Assembly: GCF_014844075.1 (NCBI RefSeq)
Contig: NZ_CP062165.1
Span: 6,820,001-6,884,000 of the forward strand
Direction of reading: 5' to 3'
DNA from: Paenibacillus sp. JNUCC-31
Lineage (GTDB): Bacteria > Bacillota > Bacilli > Paenibacillales > Paenibacillaceae
DNA: 64,000 nt
The notes beneath the pieces are model-generated. The model had not been told where the DNA came from. It saw only the letters and a program-made list of their open reading frames with translations, and did no database searches. Positions within the stretch are counted from its first letter, which is position 1. Each line of letters begins with the position of its first letter. The translations under genes were made by a program, and so were the position numbers. Shown here piece after piece: positions 56,889 through 64,000 of the stretch.

Positions 56889-57629
56889 ATGTCTTTCTTT
56901 AGAACACTATCGGTAAGGGCAAGGGAAGACGAACTGATGGATGATTTCTCGATGGGTGGAGAAGAGTTGAGCGAAGCGCTTAAGCACCTGAGGAGGCTGA
57001 ACAAAATATTCGCTGCTCCAGGTCCAACCCGGGCAGGGGTGGAGAAGTTATGGAGATCGATTGGAAGTCCAGATCAATTGACTCTTCTTGATGTGGGAGC
57101 AGGTTCAGGTGACGTAAACCAGAAGCTGCTGCAATGGGCGGAGCAGAAAGGAATTCTACTTGAGATCACCCTTGTTGATCTGACGGAAGAGGCATGTGAG
57201 GAAGCCAGAAGACTTTTTCGAAACGAACCCAGGATTAAAGTACGGCGTGCGGATGTCATGGAATTGCCGGAAGGCTCAGCAGATATCGTGACTGGCTCCC
57301 AGTTTGTCCATCATTTTGAGGGGAAGCAACTGGTTGATATGGTCTCACATATGCTGCGTGCCTCCAGATATGGCGTTGTAATTAATGATATTCATCGGCA
57401 TCCCGTATCCTACGCAGCCGTTTGGATTACCACGCGAATAATCTCAAGGAATCGGTATATTCGTCATGATGGACCGCTGTCTGTTGCAAAAGGATTCACA
57501 GGAAGGGATTGGCGGGACTTGAAAAAACAGCTGAACCACGACACGATGACCTATGAATGGAAGCCTCTATTCCGATATTCGGTTGTCATTCCGAGTAATC
57601 GGACACGATCGAAGTCTAATGGGCTGTAA
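56889..57629 (+). CDS. Class I SAM-dependent methyltransferase
   Basis: Methyltransferase of 246 residues; SAM motif LLDVGAGSGDVNQKLL, then VTGSQFVHHFEG. Preceded by AAAGGAG. It is followed after 33 nt by a flavoprotein of the geranylgeranyl-reductase family. Similar methyltransferase/flavoprotein pairs occur in lipid or type III polyketide pathways, but no polyketide synthase is encoded here. Substrate unknown. Confidence 0.85.
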   Translation: MSFFRTLSVRAREDELMDDFSMGGEELSEALKHLRRLNKIFAAPGPTRAGVEKLWRSIGSPDQLTLLDVGAGSGDVNQKLLQWAEQKGILLEITLVDLTEEACEEARRLFRNEPRIKVRRADVMELPEGSADIVTGSQFVHHFEGKQLVDMVSHMLRASRYGVVINDIHRHPVSYAAVWITTRIISRNRYIRHDGPLSVAKGFTGRDWRDLKKQLNHDTMTYEWKPLFRYSVVIPSNRTRSKSNGL

Positions 57630-57662
57630 CCATAATGCATAACGAAGGGCGGGTATTATGAA

Positions 57663-58814
57663 GTGTCTAAGCCAATCGATGTCATTGTCATCGGAGCAGG
57701 AATTGCTGGCAGTACCTGTGCGTTGCAGCTTGCCAAACAAGGGCATCGAACACTTCTGCTGGATCGGCAGGAGTTTCCGCGTCACAAAACATGCGGTGAA
57801 TTTATGTCCCCTGAGACAAAAGAGATGCTGGAGTATCTGGGGATCTATCTGCTTGATCAAGAGATCATGCCCAGCAACATAGATCTTGCCAAAATCATTA
57901 TGCCTCTGGGCGGGGAGATAAAAGCTCCGCTGCCAGGATCGGCTTATGGGATTAGCCGTTATGAGCTGGATCGGATTCTACACGAAGAAGCTGTAGCTTC
58001 AGGAGTTGAGATTATTACGAAAGCAACGATAACGGGTATTCAGCAACTTGACGATCATAGCTATGAAGTAGCGGCGAAACGAGGTAACGATCGAATATGT
58101 TACAGAGCGAGAACCGTCATTGGCGCCCATGGTACGAAGAAGCTGCGTGGAGTGAATTCAAAGGCAGAGCTGTATGATAAAACGGTATATGTCGGTATCA
58201 AATCTCACTACAGGGGAATCGCCATTCCCTCGCAGATAGAGCTGTATTTTTGCAAGGGAGGATACGTCGGTATTTCACCGATTGAGGGTGGTATCGCCAA
58301 TGTAGCAGCGTTGTTGACATTGGATGCGGTACAGGGCAGTGGAAAGTCTGTTCCGGATATATTGCAGGCCGCGTCTATAACCAACGAGAGATTGGCAGCA
58401 AGGCTCGCCGAGGGCAGTTCTGTCCAAGGAACACAGGTTTCTGTTGCACCACTCCATCTATCCAAAGTTCCTGAACCATGGTCCCAATATCCGCATATTG
58501 GTGATGCCATGCTGATGATCCCCCCCTTATGCGGGGATGGGATGTCCATTGCGCTTCGTTCCTCGCTATTGTGTGCTGAATGGACTGATAAATATCTTCG
58601 AGGCAGTATCAGCTACACCCAGTGGCAGTCCGAGTATTCGAAGGAAGCGAATCAGGAATTCACTCAGCTGCTCCGACGGGCACGCAGAATCCAGAAGCTG
58701 GCTTTTGCCAAAACCAATAAATTCTATCCGGGTCTGGTCCGGGTCATTCCTGGTCTGGCGACTTATTTGGTTAAGGCAACACGATTATCGGAAATGAATC
58801 TCGTCCATCGATGA
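57663..58814 (+). CDS. FAD-dependent oxidoreductase, geranylgeranyl reductase family
   Basis: Flavoprotein of 383 residues. The dinucleotide motif DVIVIGAGIAGSTCALQLAK is followed by FPRHKTCGEFMSPE, the substrate-side signature of this family, and a second FAD motif with DAMLMIPPLCGDGMSIALRS. Family members reduce isoprenoid double bonds or hydroxylate. GTG start after AGGGCGGG. Operon with the methyltransferase at 56889; together they could tailor a terpenoid or polyketide. Confidence 0.87.
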   Translation: MSKPIDVIVIGAGIAGSTCALQLAKQGHRTLLLDRQEFPRHKTCGEFMSPETKEMLEYLGIYLLDQEIMPSNIDLAKIIMPLGGEIKAPLPGSAYGISRYELDRILHEEAVASGVEIITKATITGIQQLDDHSYEVAAKRGNDRICYRARTVIGAHGTKKLRGVNSKAELYDKTVYVGIKSHYRGIAIPSQIELYFCKGGYVGISPIEGGIANVAALLTLDAVQGSGKSVPDILQAASITNERLAARLAEGSSVQGTQVSVAPLHLSKVPEPWSQYPHIGDAMLMIPPLCGDGMSIALRSSLLCAEWTDKYLRGSISYTQWQSEYSKEANQEFTQLLRRARRIQKLAFAKTNKFYPGLVRVIPGLATYLVKATRLSEMNLVHR

Positions 58815-58840
58815 CGATTGGTAAGTCAATTCCATATGGA

Positions 58841-58870
58841 AAGGGGCAGTTTATATTGCCTCTTTTTTTT
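58841..58870 (+). terminator. Terminator after flavoprotein gene
   Basis: AGGGGCA and TGCCTCT stem (one wobble), 8-nt loop, eight Ts. Confidence 0.8.
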
Positions 58871-58986
58871 GCTTTCACGTGAATTTTGACGAGACCGTTT
58901 AGAAATCTGGCGAATGCTCGTATAATAGAATCTAATGTAAAGTTAGAAACAAGAGTCCAATTTGAAATCAGGAGGCATTATTTTAA

Positions 58987-60180
58987 ATGAACTATACATT
59001 TTCCAACCGCATTGCTGCACTGCAGCCATCAATTATTCGTGAGATTCTGAAGGCCACTTCGGGTCAAAATGTAATTCCATTCTCGGCGGGAAATCCCGCT
59101 CCGGAAACCTTTCCTATAGAGGCCATACGAACATTCACCCAGTCCATTTTGGAACAGGACCCTGTAACAGCACTGCAATATGGAATTACCGAAGGTTATG
59201 CACCGCTACGCGATACCTTAAGCCAGCACTTGCAAACCGGCTTTGATACAGGCAAAGCGTCGGATGAACTGTTTATCGTATCCGGTGCCCAACAGGGAAT
59301 TGAACTTGCTTGTAAAGTGTTCTGTAATGAAGGGGATACAATTATCTGTGAGAGTCCCAGCTTCATCGGTTCCCTGAACTCCTTCCGGGCTTCGGGCGCC
59401 AAGCTTGTCGGGGTTCCCATGGAAACGGACGGCATGGATATCGAGAAGCTGGAACATGCCCTGCAAACGGAAAAGAATGTGAAACTGATTTACGTGATTC
59501 CGAGTTTCCAAAACCCGACCGGCATTACCACAAGCCTGGAGAAGCGTAAGGCCATTTATGATCTTGCCAAGAAGTATAATGTCATGATTCTGGAAGATAA
59601 CCCATACGGAGAGCTTCGATTCAGTGGAGAAGATGTAGCGACGATTAAATCAATGGATGACGAGGGTCTGGTTATTTATGTAGGTTCCTTCTCCAAAATC
59701 CTGTCTGCCGGGCTTCGCGTCGGATATGTTCTGGCACCTCATGAAGTTGTGCAGAAGATGGTTGTCGCCAAGCAGGGAGAGGATGTACATACAGCCATGC
59801 TGCCACAGATTTTGGCATACAAGTTCATGACGGAGTATAACTACGCCGAGCACATTAGCAGCATCCGAGACATCTACCGCAGAAAATCTGCCTTAATGAT
59901 TAGTAAGTTGCAGGAGCATATGGGCGAGTCCATTACCTTTACCCATCCGGATGGTGGCCTGTTCCTCTGGTGTGAACTGCCTGCCCACATCCCAATGTTG
60001 GATTATGCCAAAACAGCTGCCGCTGAAGGTGTAGCCGTAGTTCCGGGCACTGCTTTTCTCGTTGATGAGAGTGAGCCCTGCAATGCCATCAGACTTAATT
60101 TCTCAACACCATCCGATGAGCAGATCGTGAAGGGAATTGAAAAACTGGGACAGGTTCTGAACAAATTTGGATTGAATTGA
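58987..60180 (+). CDS. PLP-dependent aminotransferase (2-aminoadipate/MocR-type catalytic domain)
   Basis: Class I/II aminotransferase of 397 residues without an N-terminal regulator domain. PLP lysine K237 is in VGSFSKILSAGLRVGYV; EDNPYGELRF and PSFQNPTG are the other signatures. The sequence style is that of LysN/ARO8-like transaminases that accept aminoadipate or aromatic and branched amino acids. AGGAGG lies 14 nt before the ATG. Followed at 46 nt by a small unknown gene, perhaps in one transcript. Confidence 0.9.
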   Translation: MNYTFSNRIAALQPSIIREILKATSGQNVIPFSAGNPAPETFPIEAIRTFTQSILEQDPVTALQYGITEGYAPLRDTLSQHLQTGFDTGKASDELFIVSGAQQGIELACKVFCNEGDTIICESPSFIGSLNSFRASGAKLVGVPMETDGMDIEKLEHALQTEKNVKLIYVIPSFQNPTGITTSLEKRKAIYDLAKKYNVMILEDNPYGELRFSGEDVATIKSMDDEGLVIYVGSFSKILSAGLRVGYVLAPHEVVQKMVVAKQGEDVHTAMLPQILAYKFMTEYNYAEHISSIRDIYRRKSALMISKLQEHMGESITFTHPDGGLFLWCELPAHIPMLDYAKTAAAEGVAVVPGTAFLVDESEPCNAIRLNFSTPSDEQIVKGIEKLGQVLNKFGLN

Positions 60181-60225
60181 ACCAGTGATATTTCATATAA
60201 ATTTATACATTTTGGAGGCACATCT

Positions 60226-60534
60226 ATGAATCAACGTTTTCGGATCACTCGTTCCATGCAAGAAAATAATGGAGAGCAGTCCATCTCTTTGGAGGAGTGT
60301 AAGCAGTACTTTGCATCCAAACCAGACTTTACATATTCGCCTGTCCTGACCGTCCAAGGACCTGAGAGTGTCATGTCCATCGATGGGGATTTCTTCATGT
60401 GGAAATATGAGGACTTGCAGATTCCATTCCGTCTTTATATGGGGGATCTGTATGTTGCGATTGTGAATGAAGCTGTCGTTCCGCTAATGATTGAGGTGGC
60501 AACAGATTTGCGAGCTGATGTGGTCGAAGGATAA
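60226..60534 (+). CDS. Conserved-looking hypothetical protein, 102 residues
   Basis: Soluble acidic protein not assigned to any family. GGAGG precedes the ATG and codon use resembles its neighbours. The middle (PVLTVQGPESVMSIDGDFF, MWKYEDLQIPFRLYMGDLYV) suggests a small beta-rich fold; no signal peptide or membrane helix. It lies 45 nt after the aminotransferase and ends at a terminator, so it is probably co-transcribed with that gene. Confidence 0.7.
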   Translation: MNQRFRITRSMQENNGEQSISLEECKQYFASKPDFTYSPVLTVQGPESVMSIDGDFFMWKYEDLQIPFRLYMGDLYVAIVNEAVVPLMIEVATDLRADVVEG

Positions 60535-60552
60535 GCATAAAAGTGTCGGGGA

Positions 60553-60577
60553 AGTCGCTAATCTGGCGGCTTTTTTT
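60553..60577 (+). terminator. Terminator after hypothetical gene
   Basis: AGTCGC and GCGGCT stem with 7-nt loop and seven Ts. Confidence 0.8.
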
Positions 60578-60915
60578 GCTGTGAACCTATTCGTTAAAAA
60601 CATATAAATCCAATGAGAGAAAGGGGTTTTTGCGCAATGTCGTTCTTTAATCGTGGATCGGGAGACTGGGCAATTTGCGGATCCATCTAAATTAAAGGAA
60701 GTGGCCTATCAAGGGCTGTTATCGGGAATGCTGAAGTTTGACCTTTCCGAACATCCATGAACAAATAAAATTTTTTTGCGGGAGAAGCCACATCGTTGAG
60801 GTGCGAGCCTTAGCCATACCGTTTCAAAAGTAAAAGTAAAGAACGCCTATGGGGGGCTTTTTTTGGTTTGGGACGATATATTTTTTTGTTCCCGGATAAA
60901 AAAATTCATTGTCTT
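60578..60915. other. Gap with a possible gene fragment and a terminator
   Basis: A frame from about 60650 to 60759 reads VDRETGQFADPSKLKEVAYQ then GLLSGMLKFDLSEHP and a stop, without a plausible start; it looks like the tail of a protein I cannot name. The hairpin at 60842 lies further on. Nothing else is evident. Confidence 0.35.
60842..60867 (+). terminator. Short terminator-like hairpin
   Basis: GCCT/GGGC stem followed by seven Ts, with no gene directly upstream other than the fragment. Confidence 0.5.
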
Positions 60916-60945
60916 AAAACTTTTTTAGACTTTCCGCTGTCTAAC
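60916..60945 (+). promoter_or_regulatory. Candidate ECF-type promoter of the sigma/anti-sigma operon
   Basis: AAAACTTTT at 60916 followed after about 17 bp by CTGTCTAA resembles ECF promoters (AAC-type -35, CGTC-type -10). It lies about 70 bp before the sigma gene, as expected for autoregulation. Confidence 0.5.
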
Positions 60946-61016
60946 ATGCGAAACAACATACAAAGTAAGCTTTATTAAAAATGCGGCAATAATCAAAATA
61001 TACAGTCGCAGCGGGG

Positions 61017-61541
61017 GTGGACAAACTGAGCAAGGTGAGTACAGCACTAACTGAACAGCAGTTCAGTGATCGTCTGGAGGCATGTAAAGAAAAGCTTTAT
61101 CGCTTCGCGTTCTCTTATGTGAAAAATGAACAGGAAGCATTGGAAATCATATCCGAAGCCTCTTATAAAGGTTTTCTATCTTATGAAAAAGTGAATAGTC
61201 CTGATTATTTTGAAACCTGGATGACTCGGATCGTCATCAATTGTTCTCTGGATCACATCAGACGAAAGAAGAAATACACGTATATGGAAGACAGTACAAT
61301 ACCGTTTGCAGCCGAAGAGAGTTCCATGGGGCTTGAAGAGCAATGGGATTTATACGAAGCACTTGATCACCTGCATCCCGAAGATAGGGCATTTATCGTT
61401 TTGAAATTTTTCCAGGATCAGCGATTCAAGGATATGGCGGAGGTACTGTCCCTGCCGGAAAGCACGGTGAAGACCAGGTTCTATAAGATCTTAAACAAAC
61501 TCAAAAAACATCTAACCAAGGAAGAGGTTGATTTTACATGA
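61017..61541 (+). CDS. ECF-type RNA polymerase sigma factor
   Basis: Sigma-70 family protein of 174 residues with region 2 (LYRFAFSYVKNEQEALEIIS, FETWMTRIVINCSLDHIRRK) and region 4 (EDRAFIVLKFFQDQRFKDMA, SLPESTVKTRFYKILNKLKK). GTG start is uncertain because the GGGGG site abuts it; GTG 61035 is an alternative. Its stop overlaps the next ATG, coupling it to a membrane anti-sigma factor. Probably an envelope-stress sigma of the SigV/SigI-like size class; the inducing signal is unknown. Confidence 0.9.
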   Translation: MDKLSKVSTALTEQQFSDRLEACKEKLYRFAFSYVKNEQEALEIISEASYKGFLSYEKVNSPDYFETWMTRIVINCSLDHIRRKKKYTYMEDSTIPFAAEESSMGLEEQWDLYEALDHLHPEDRAFIVLKFFQDQRFKDMAEVLSLPESTVKTRFYKILNKLKKHLTKEEVDFT

Positions 61542-62389
61542 CAGGAAAAGAACGATATGAACAGATCGATATTCCATCCGGTCTTTCCGGAGTTATTCAG
61601 CAAGCCCGTCAGCGCGCACGAAATCAAAAACGAAGAAAAATGGTGATCTGGCGCAGTTCCTCCCTGGTTGCTGCTTGTGCTGCGGTGATGATAACAGCCA
61701 ACGTACCAGGTGTGGCCAAGGCATTATCCGATGTACCTGTTATAGGTTCTGTCGTCAAAATTCTGCAAGTTGGTGGTGGCGGGGAGCGCACAGATGGGGT
61801 TTCGGTTACAACGACCAAAGAATCGGATACACTAAACATTAATTTTCAGATCGATGGTGAACAGATCACATCTGCTCCATCATATACTGTGGATCACAAG
61901 GAAGGGCCGAATCGCTTGATCTTCACCTTCAATGGGGTGCGTCATCTGGATTATGACAAGTTGGAGAAGGATATTAAAGCACTTAAGAATGTAAAAGATG
62001 TCTTTCAAAATATCATTTTGGATGATTCCGCGATTGGCTTTGTGGTTGAACTTAAGGATGATGTGGATTATTCCGTGTCAGAGTATCAGCAGCCAGGATA
62101 TATTCAGTTGAAGCTTTCTTCCGATCGGAAGTCAACACAAGCGCATGAACTTTTCTTCGTGCGAAGCGAAGACATGGAGCAGGGTGAAGCACTGGCCATG
62201 TTGGCTGAGCAGTATTTTGCTGATGGCAGCAGTGTTGTGAAGACTCGAAATGGAAAATTCACCGTCGTCATGGGTGCCTTCGACAATCAAGCAGATGCAG
62301 AGAAACACCTGAAAGAATTTACTGACCGGAAAGACTACAGTGAACCACTGCATGTCGACAGCTGGATGAGTAATGAAAATCCGCAATAA
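61538..62389 (+). CDS. Membrane anti-sigma factor (DUF4179-like N terminus, unusual ectodomain)
   Basis: A 283-residue protein: cytoplasmic N terminus of about 35 residues (IPSGLSGVIQQARQRARNQK), one membrane helix (about 38-58), then an extracytoplasmic region. The first part of this region (GPNRLIFTFNGVRHLDYDKL) resembles an AMIN-like beta domain and the last 70 residues (FTVVMGAFDNQADAEKHLKE) a SPOR-like fold; both readings are tentative. Position and coupling to the sigma gene make it the cognate anti-sigma. AMIN/SPOR-type modules would point to sensing of cell-wall glycan. Confidence 0.78.
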   Translation: MTGKERYEQIDIPSGLSGVIQQARQRARNQKRRKMVIWRSSSLVAACAAVMITANVPGVAKALSDVPVIGSVVKILQVGGGGERTDGVSVTTTKESDTLNINFQIDGEQITSAPSYTVDHKEGPNRLIFTFNGVRHLDYDKLEKDIKALKNVKDVFQNIILDDSAIGFVVELKDDVDYSVSEYQQPGYIQLKLSSDRKSTQAHELFFVRSEDMEQGEALAMLAEQYFADGSSVVKTRNGKFTVVMGAFDNQADAEKHLKEFTDRKDYSEPLHVDSWMSNENPQ

Positions 62390-62394
62390 TGAAA

Positions 62395-62423
62395 GAAGCC
62401 TGCCCTAGCGCAGGTTTCTTCTT
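62395..62423 (+). terminator. Terminator after anti-sigma gene
   Basis: GAAGCCTGC and GCAGGTTTC stem, 6-nt loop, TTCTT. Confidence 0.75.
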
Positions 62424-62466
62424 GTAGACTTTATTATCTGAAGTCCATTTCCGTTATCTTTTACGA

Positions 62467-62489
62467 GTCGCCTATTGGCGGCTTTTTTT
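62467..62489 (+). terminator. Second terminator-like hairpin
   Basis: GTCGCC-TATT-GGCGGC then seven Ts. Apart from this and the preceding hairpin, 62390-62631 shows no gene. Confidence 0.75.
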
Positions 62490-62631
62490 GTTGTAACTAT
62501 GAGAAGTACAAATCTGTAATCTTACATCGTTGTCAGTTTTGTGTAAGTTTGATCGATAGGAGCTGAAGTGGCCTTAATATACACTTAAATCAATTCAACG
62601 CACTACATTCACACCTTTAGGAGGCCAAACA

Positions 62632-62736
62632 ATGAAAAGTGCATATGCGGATCAATTGAAAATAGGAATTAAAAATAAACCATTTATTCGGTTGAGGAGA
62701 TCCTTCGGATGTACCGAGATACTTGGGCTGAAATAG
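62632..62736 (+). CDS. 34-codon small ORF coupled to alanine racemase gene
   Basis: ATG at 62632 follows AGGAGG by 7 nt, the best ribosome binding site in this unit. It encodes a basic peptide (MKSAYADQLKIGIKNKPFI..) and ends with TAG 28 nt inside the alr gene in another frame. It may be a leader that couples translation of alr, or the remnant of a larger gene. No family recognised. Confidence 0.45.
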   Translation: MKSAYADQLKIGIKNKPFIRLRRSFGCTEILGLK

Positions 62737-63863
62737 ATTTAACGCAAATTCGTAAGAATGTCATACAGATCCGCAAATTTTTACCCCGTTCGACCAAATT
62801 AATGGCAGTTGTTAAAGCAAATGCATACGGGCATGGAGATATCGAGACTGCCAAAGAAGCAGTAGAGGCAGGCGCGGATTATTTAGCGTGTGCATTCATT
62901 GAAGAAGCCATCCGCATTAGAAATGCCGGCTTAGAACAACCGATTCTTATTTTGACTCCGATACGTCCCGAACTTGTACCTCTGGCTCTGGAACATGAGT
63001 TGATGCTTACCGTTACACAAGCGTCATGGTTTCATGAGATGAGAAAATACAAGCCTATTCATACCCCGCATAAGTTATCTGTGCATGTGAAAATGGATAC
63101 TGGACTTGGGCGAATAGGTATACGCACGCAAGAAGAGTGGCTTGAAATGGTTCCTTGGCTCAAAGCACCAGATGTAGTAGTCGACGGGTTCTATACCCAC
63201 TTCGCGACTGCAGGTGAGGCAGACAACCGTTATCTTCAGCTTCAGATTCAACGCTTCCTGGAAATGAAAGAATGGAGCAGTATGTCACGGATTCCAATCA
63301 ATCATTATCACTGTGCGGGAAGTGTGGCAGCACTGCGATTCCCGGAATTGTGCATGGATATGGCTCGAATAGGAGCTGCAATCTATGGCTTTTATCCGGA
63401 AAAACTAGTACCTAACATCCAACTAAAGCCGGCATTCAGTATGCACAGTAGATTATTACAAACGAAAAAATTAAAAAAAGGCGAATATGTGGGCTACAAC
63501 AATGCTTATCAAACAGACTCAGATCAATGGATCGGAACAGTGCCTATCGGCTATGCCGATGGATGGTCGCAGAGAATGCAAAATTCGGAGGTGTTGGTGG
63601 AAGGGTATCGTGCAGAAATTATAGGGAAAATCTCCATGGATCAATTGATGGTCAAGCTTCCCATGTATTTTCCAGAAGGATCAAAGGTGACCTTCATTGG
63701 CTATTCAGGTGAGCAGGAAATTCCGATTCAGGAACTGGCCCATCATATCGGTGGTGTCTCTCAAGAAATAACGAGTTCCATCACGGACAGAGTGTTACGA
63801 ATTTATAAAGAAGGTGGGGAAGTTTTTCATGAAAACACGGGAAGTCGTACAAAAACATATTGA
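62709..63863 (+). CDS. alr: Alanine racemase
   Basis: PLP-dependent fold-type III racemase of 384 residues supplying D-alanine for peptidoglycan. K36 in AVVKANAYGHG binds PLP and Y263 in VGYNNAY is the second catalytic base; the C-terminal domain with ISMDQLMVKLP is complete. GAGGAG is 8 nt before the ATG. Its 3' end overlaps the next gene by 35 nt and its 5' end overlaps a small ORF. Association with a D,D-peptidase-like gene hints at a role in cell-wall precursor modification rather than housekeeping (inference); a serine racemase activity cannot be excluded. Confidence 0.92.
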   Translation: MYRDTWAEIDLTQIRKNVIQIRKFLPRSTKLMAVVKANAYGHGDIETAKEAVEAGADYLACAFIEEAIRIRNAGLEQPILILTPIRPELVPLALEHELMLTVTQASWFHEMRKYKPIHTPHKLSVHVKMDTGLGRIGIRTQEEWLEMVPWLKAPDVVVDGFYTHFATAGEADNRYLQLQIQRFLEMKEWSSMSRIPINHYHCAGSVAALRFPELCMDMARIGAAIYGFYPEKLVPNIQLKPAFSMHSRLLQTKKLKKGEYVGYNNAYQTDSDQWIGTVPIGYADGWSQRMQNSEVLVEGYRAEIIGKISMDQLMVKLPMYFPEGSKVTFIGYSGEQEIPIQELAHHIGGVSQEITSSITDRVLRIYKEGGEVFHENTGSRTKTY

Positions 63864-64000
63864 AATCAGCGTAAGTAACGAAGAATTATTTCAAGGGTAC
63901 TTAGTGTTAATAAATGATCAAAACCCAATTAGAAGGCAAGTACAAATACATGAATTAAAGTCATTGGATTCCTTGCCTTCAATAAAGAAGTTAAATAAGC
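63829..64000 (+). CDS. M15/VanY-type D,D-carboxypeptidase-like protein (3' end outside window)
   Basis: Starts at ATG 63829, 8 nt after AAGGTGGGGA, inside the end of alr. The 57 visible residues (MKTREVVQKHIEISVSNEEL.. LFQGYLVLINDQNPIRRQV) resemble the N terminus of VanY/VanXY-like M15 peptidases, whose LVLVN..(H/N)P segment precedes the catalytic core. No metal-binding motif is inside the window, so the call depends on what follows. Confidence 0.5.
   Translation, partial: MKTREVVQKHIEISVSNEELFQGYLVLINDQNPIRRQVQIHELKSLDSLPSIKKLNK

Noticed and set aside
60770..60870. Possible structured RNA upstream of the ECF sigma gene
   Set aside because: Only a short GC stem with T-run is visible; no conserved riboswitch blocks recognised.

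Overview
The window reads as chromosomal DNA of a spore-forming, carbohydrate-degrading Firmicute, most likely a Paenibacillus. This rests on YesM/YesN-type two-component systems beside ATPase-less sugar ABC operons, GH2/GH30/GH87/GH151-like glycosidases, a GerA/GerB/GerC germination operon, a YjcZ-type tiny spore protein, a sporulenol-synthase-like cyclase, strong AGGAGG ribosome binding sites and CcpA-type cre sites. No rRNA, tRNA, CRISPR array, insertion sequence or prophage was seen. Both window edges cut a gene.

Layout: 0-3.3 kb holds the end of an ABC exporter and a MarR regulator overlapping a threonine-aldolase-like enzyme. 3.4-7.7 kb holds a GH151-like glycosidase with a divergent AraC regulator, then a Bcr/CflA-type exporter. 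8.2-17.2 kb is a YjcZ gene, a histidine kinase/response regulator/membrane-anchored binding protein operon and a lipoprotein/permease/permease importer. 17.3-19.4 kb is a divergent LysR/YeiH pair. 20-27.4 kb has a large secreted GH87 alpha-1,3-glucanase, a SqhC-like terpene cyclase and a secreted GH30 enzyme under two cre sites. 27.6-33.1 kb is a decay zone with broken surface/secreted protein genes (lamin-tail, DUF2252, SLH) around an intact XRE/nitroreductase pair. 33.2-37 kb has OsmC, a YqhC-like regulator, an aldo/keto reductase and a second, internally deleted reductase. 37-37.9 kb is a guanidine-I riboswitch with a paired SMR exporter. 38-43.8 kb has a DEAD-box helicase, a Fur-controlled haem monooxygenase, a methyltransferase, a GNAT enzyme and a divergent TetR/P450 pair with a large inverted repeat. 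44-53 kb is a sugar-utilisation locus: an unusual winged-helix sensor, ABC importer, two tandem GH2 enzymes and an aldose epimerase. 53-56.7 kb is a germination operon whose first gene is frameshifted. 56.9-60.5 kb has a methyltransferase/flavoprotein pair, an aminotransferase and an orphan gene. 61-62.4 kb is an ECF sigma/anti-sigma pair. 62.6-64 kb is alanine racemase, preceded by a coupled small ORF and followed by the start of an M15-type peptidase.

The dominant theme is polysaccharide foraging. Secreted enzymes (GH87, GH30) release oligosaccharides. Two ABC importers, which must borrow an ATPase from elsewhere because none is encoded beside them, take up products. Cytoplasmic enzymes (GH2 pair, epimerase, GH151-like) finish the hydrolysis. 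CcpA-like boxes sit at four or five of these promoters, twice merged with the -35 hexamer. Points most worth checking are the winged-helix sensor with an unidentified C-terminal domain and its candidate shared operator, the membrane-anchored binding protein co-encoded with its kinase, the 17-bp inverted repeat between tetR and the P450 gene, the MarR gene with an apparent AUC start, the frameshifted gerA and the small ORF coupled to alr.
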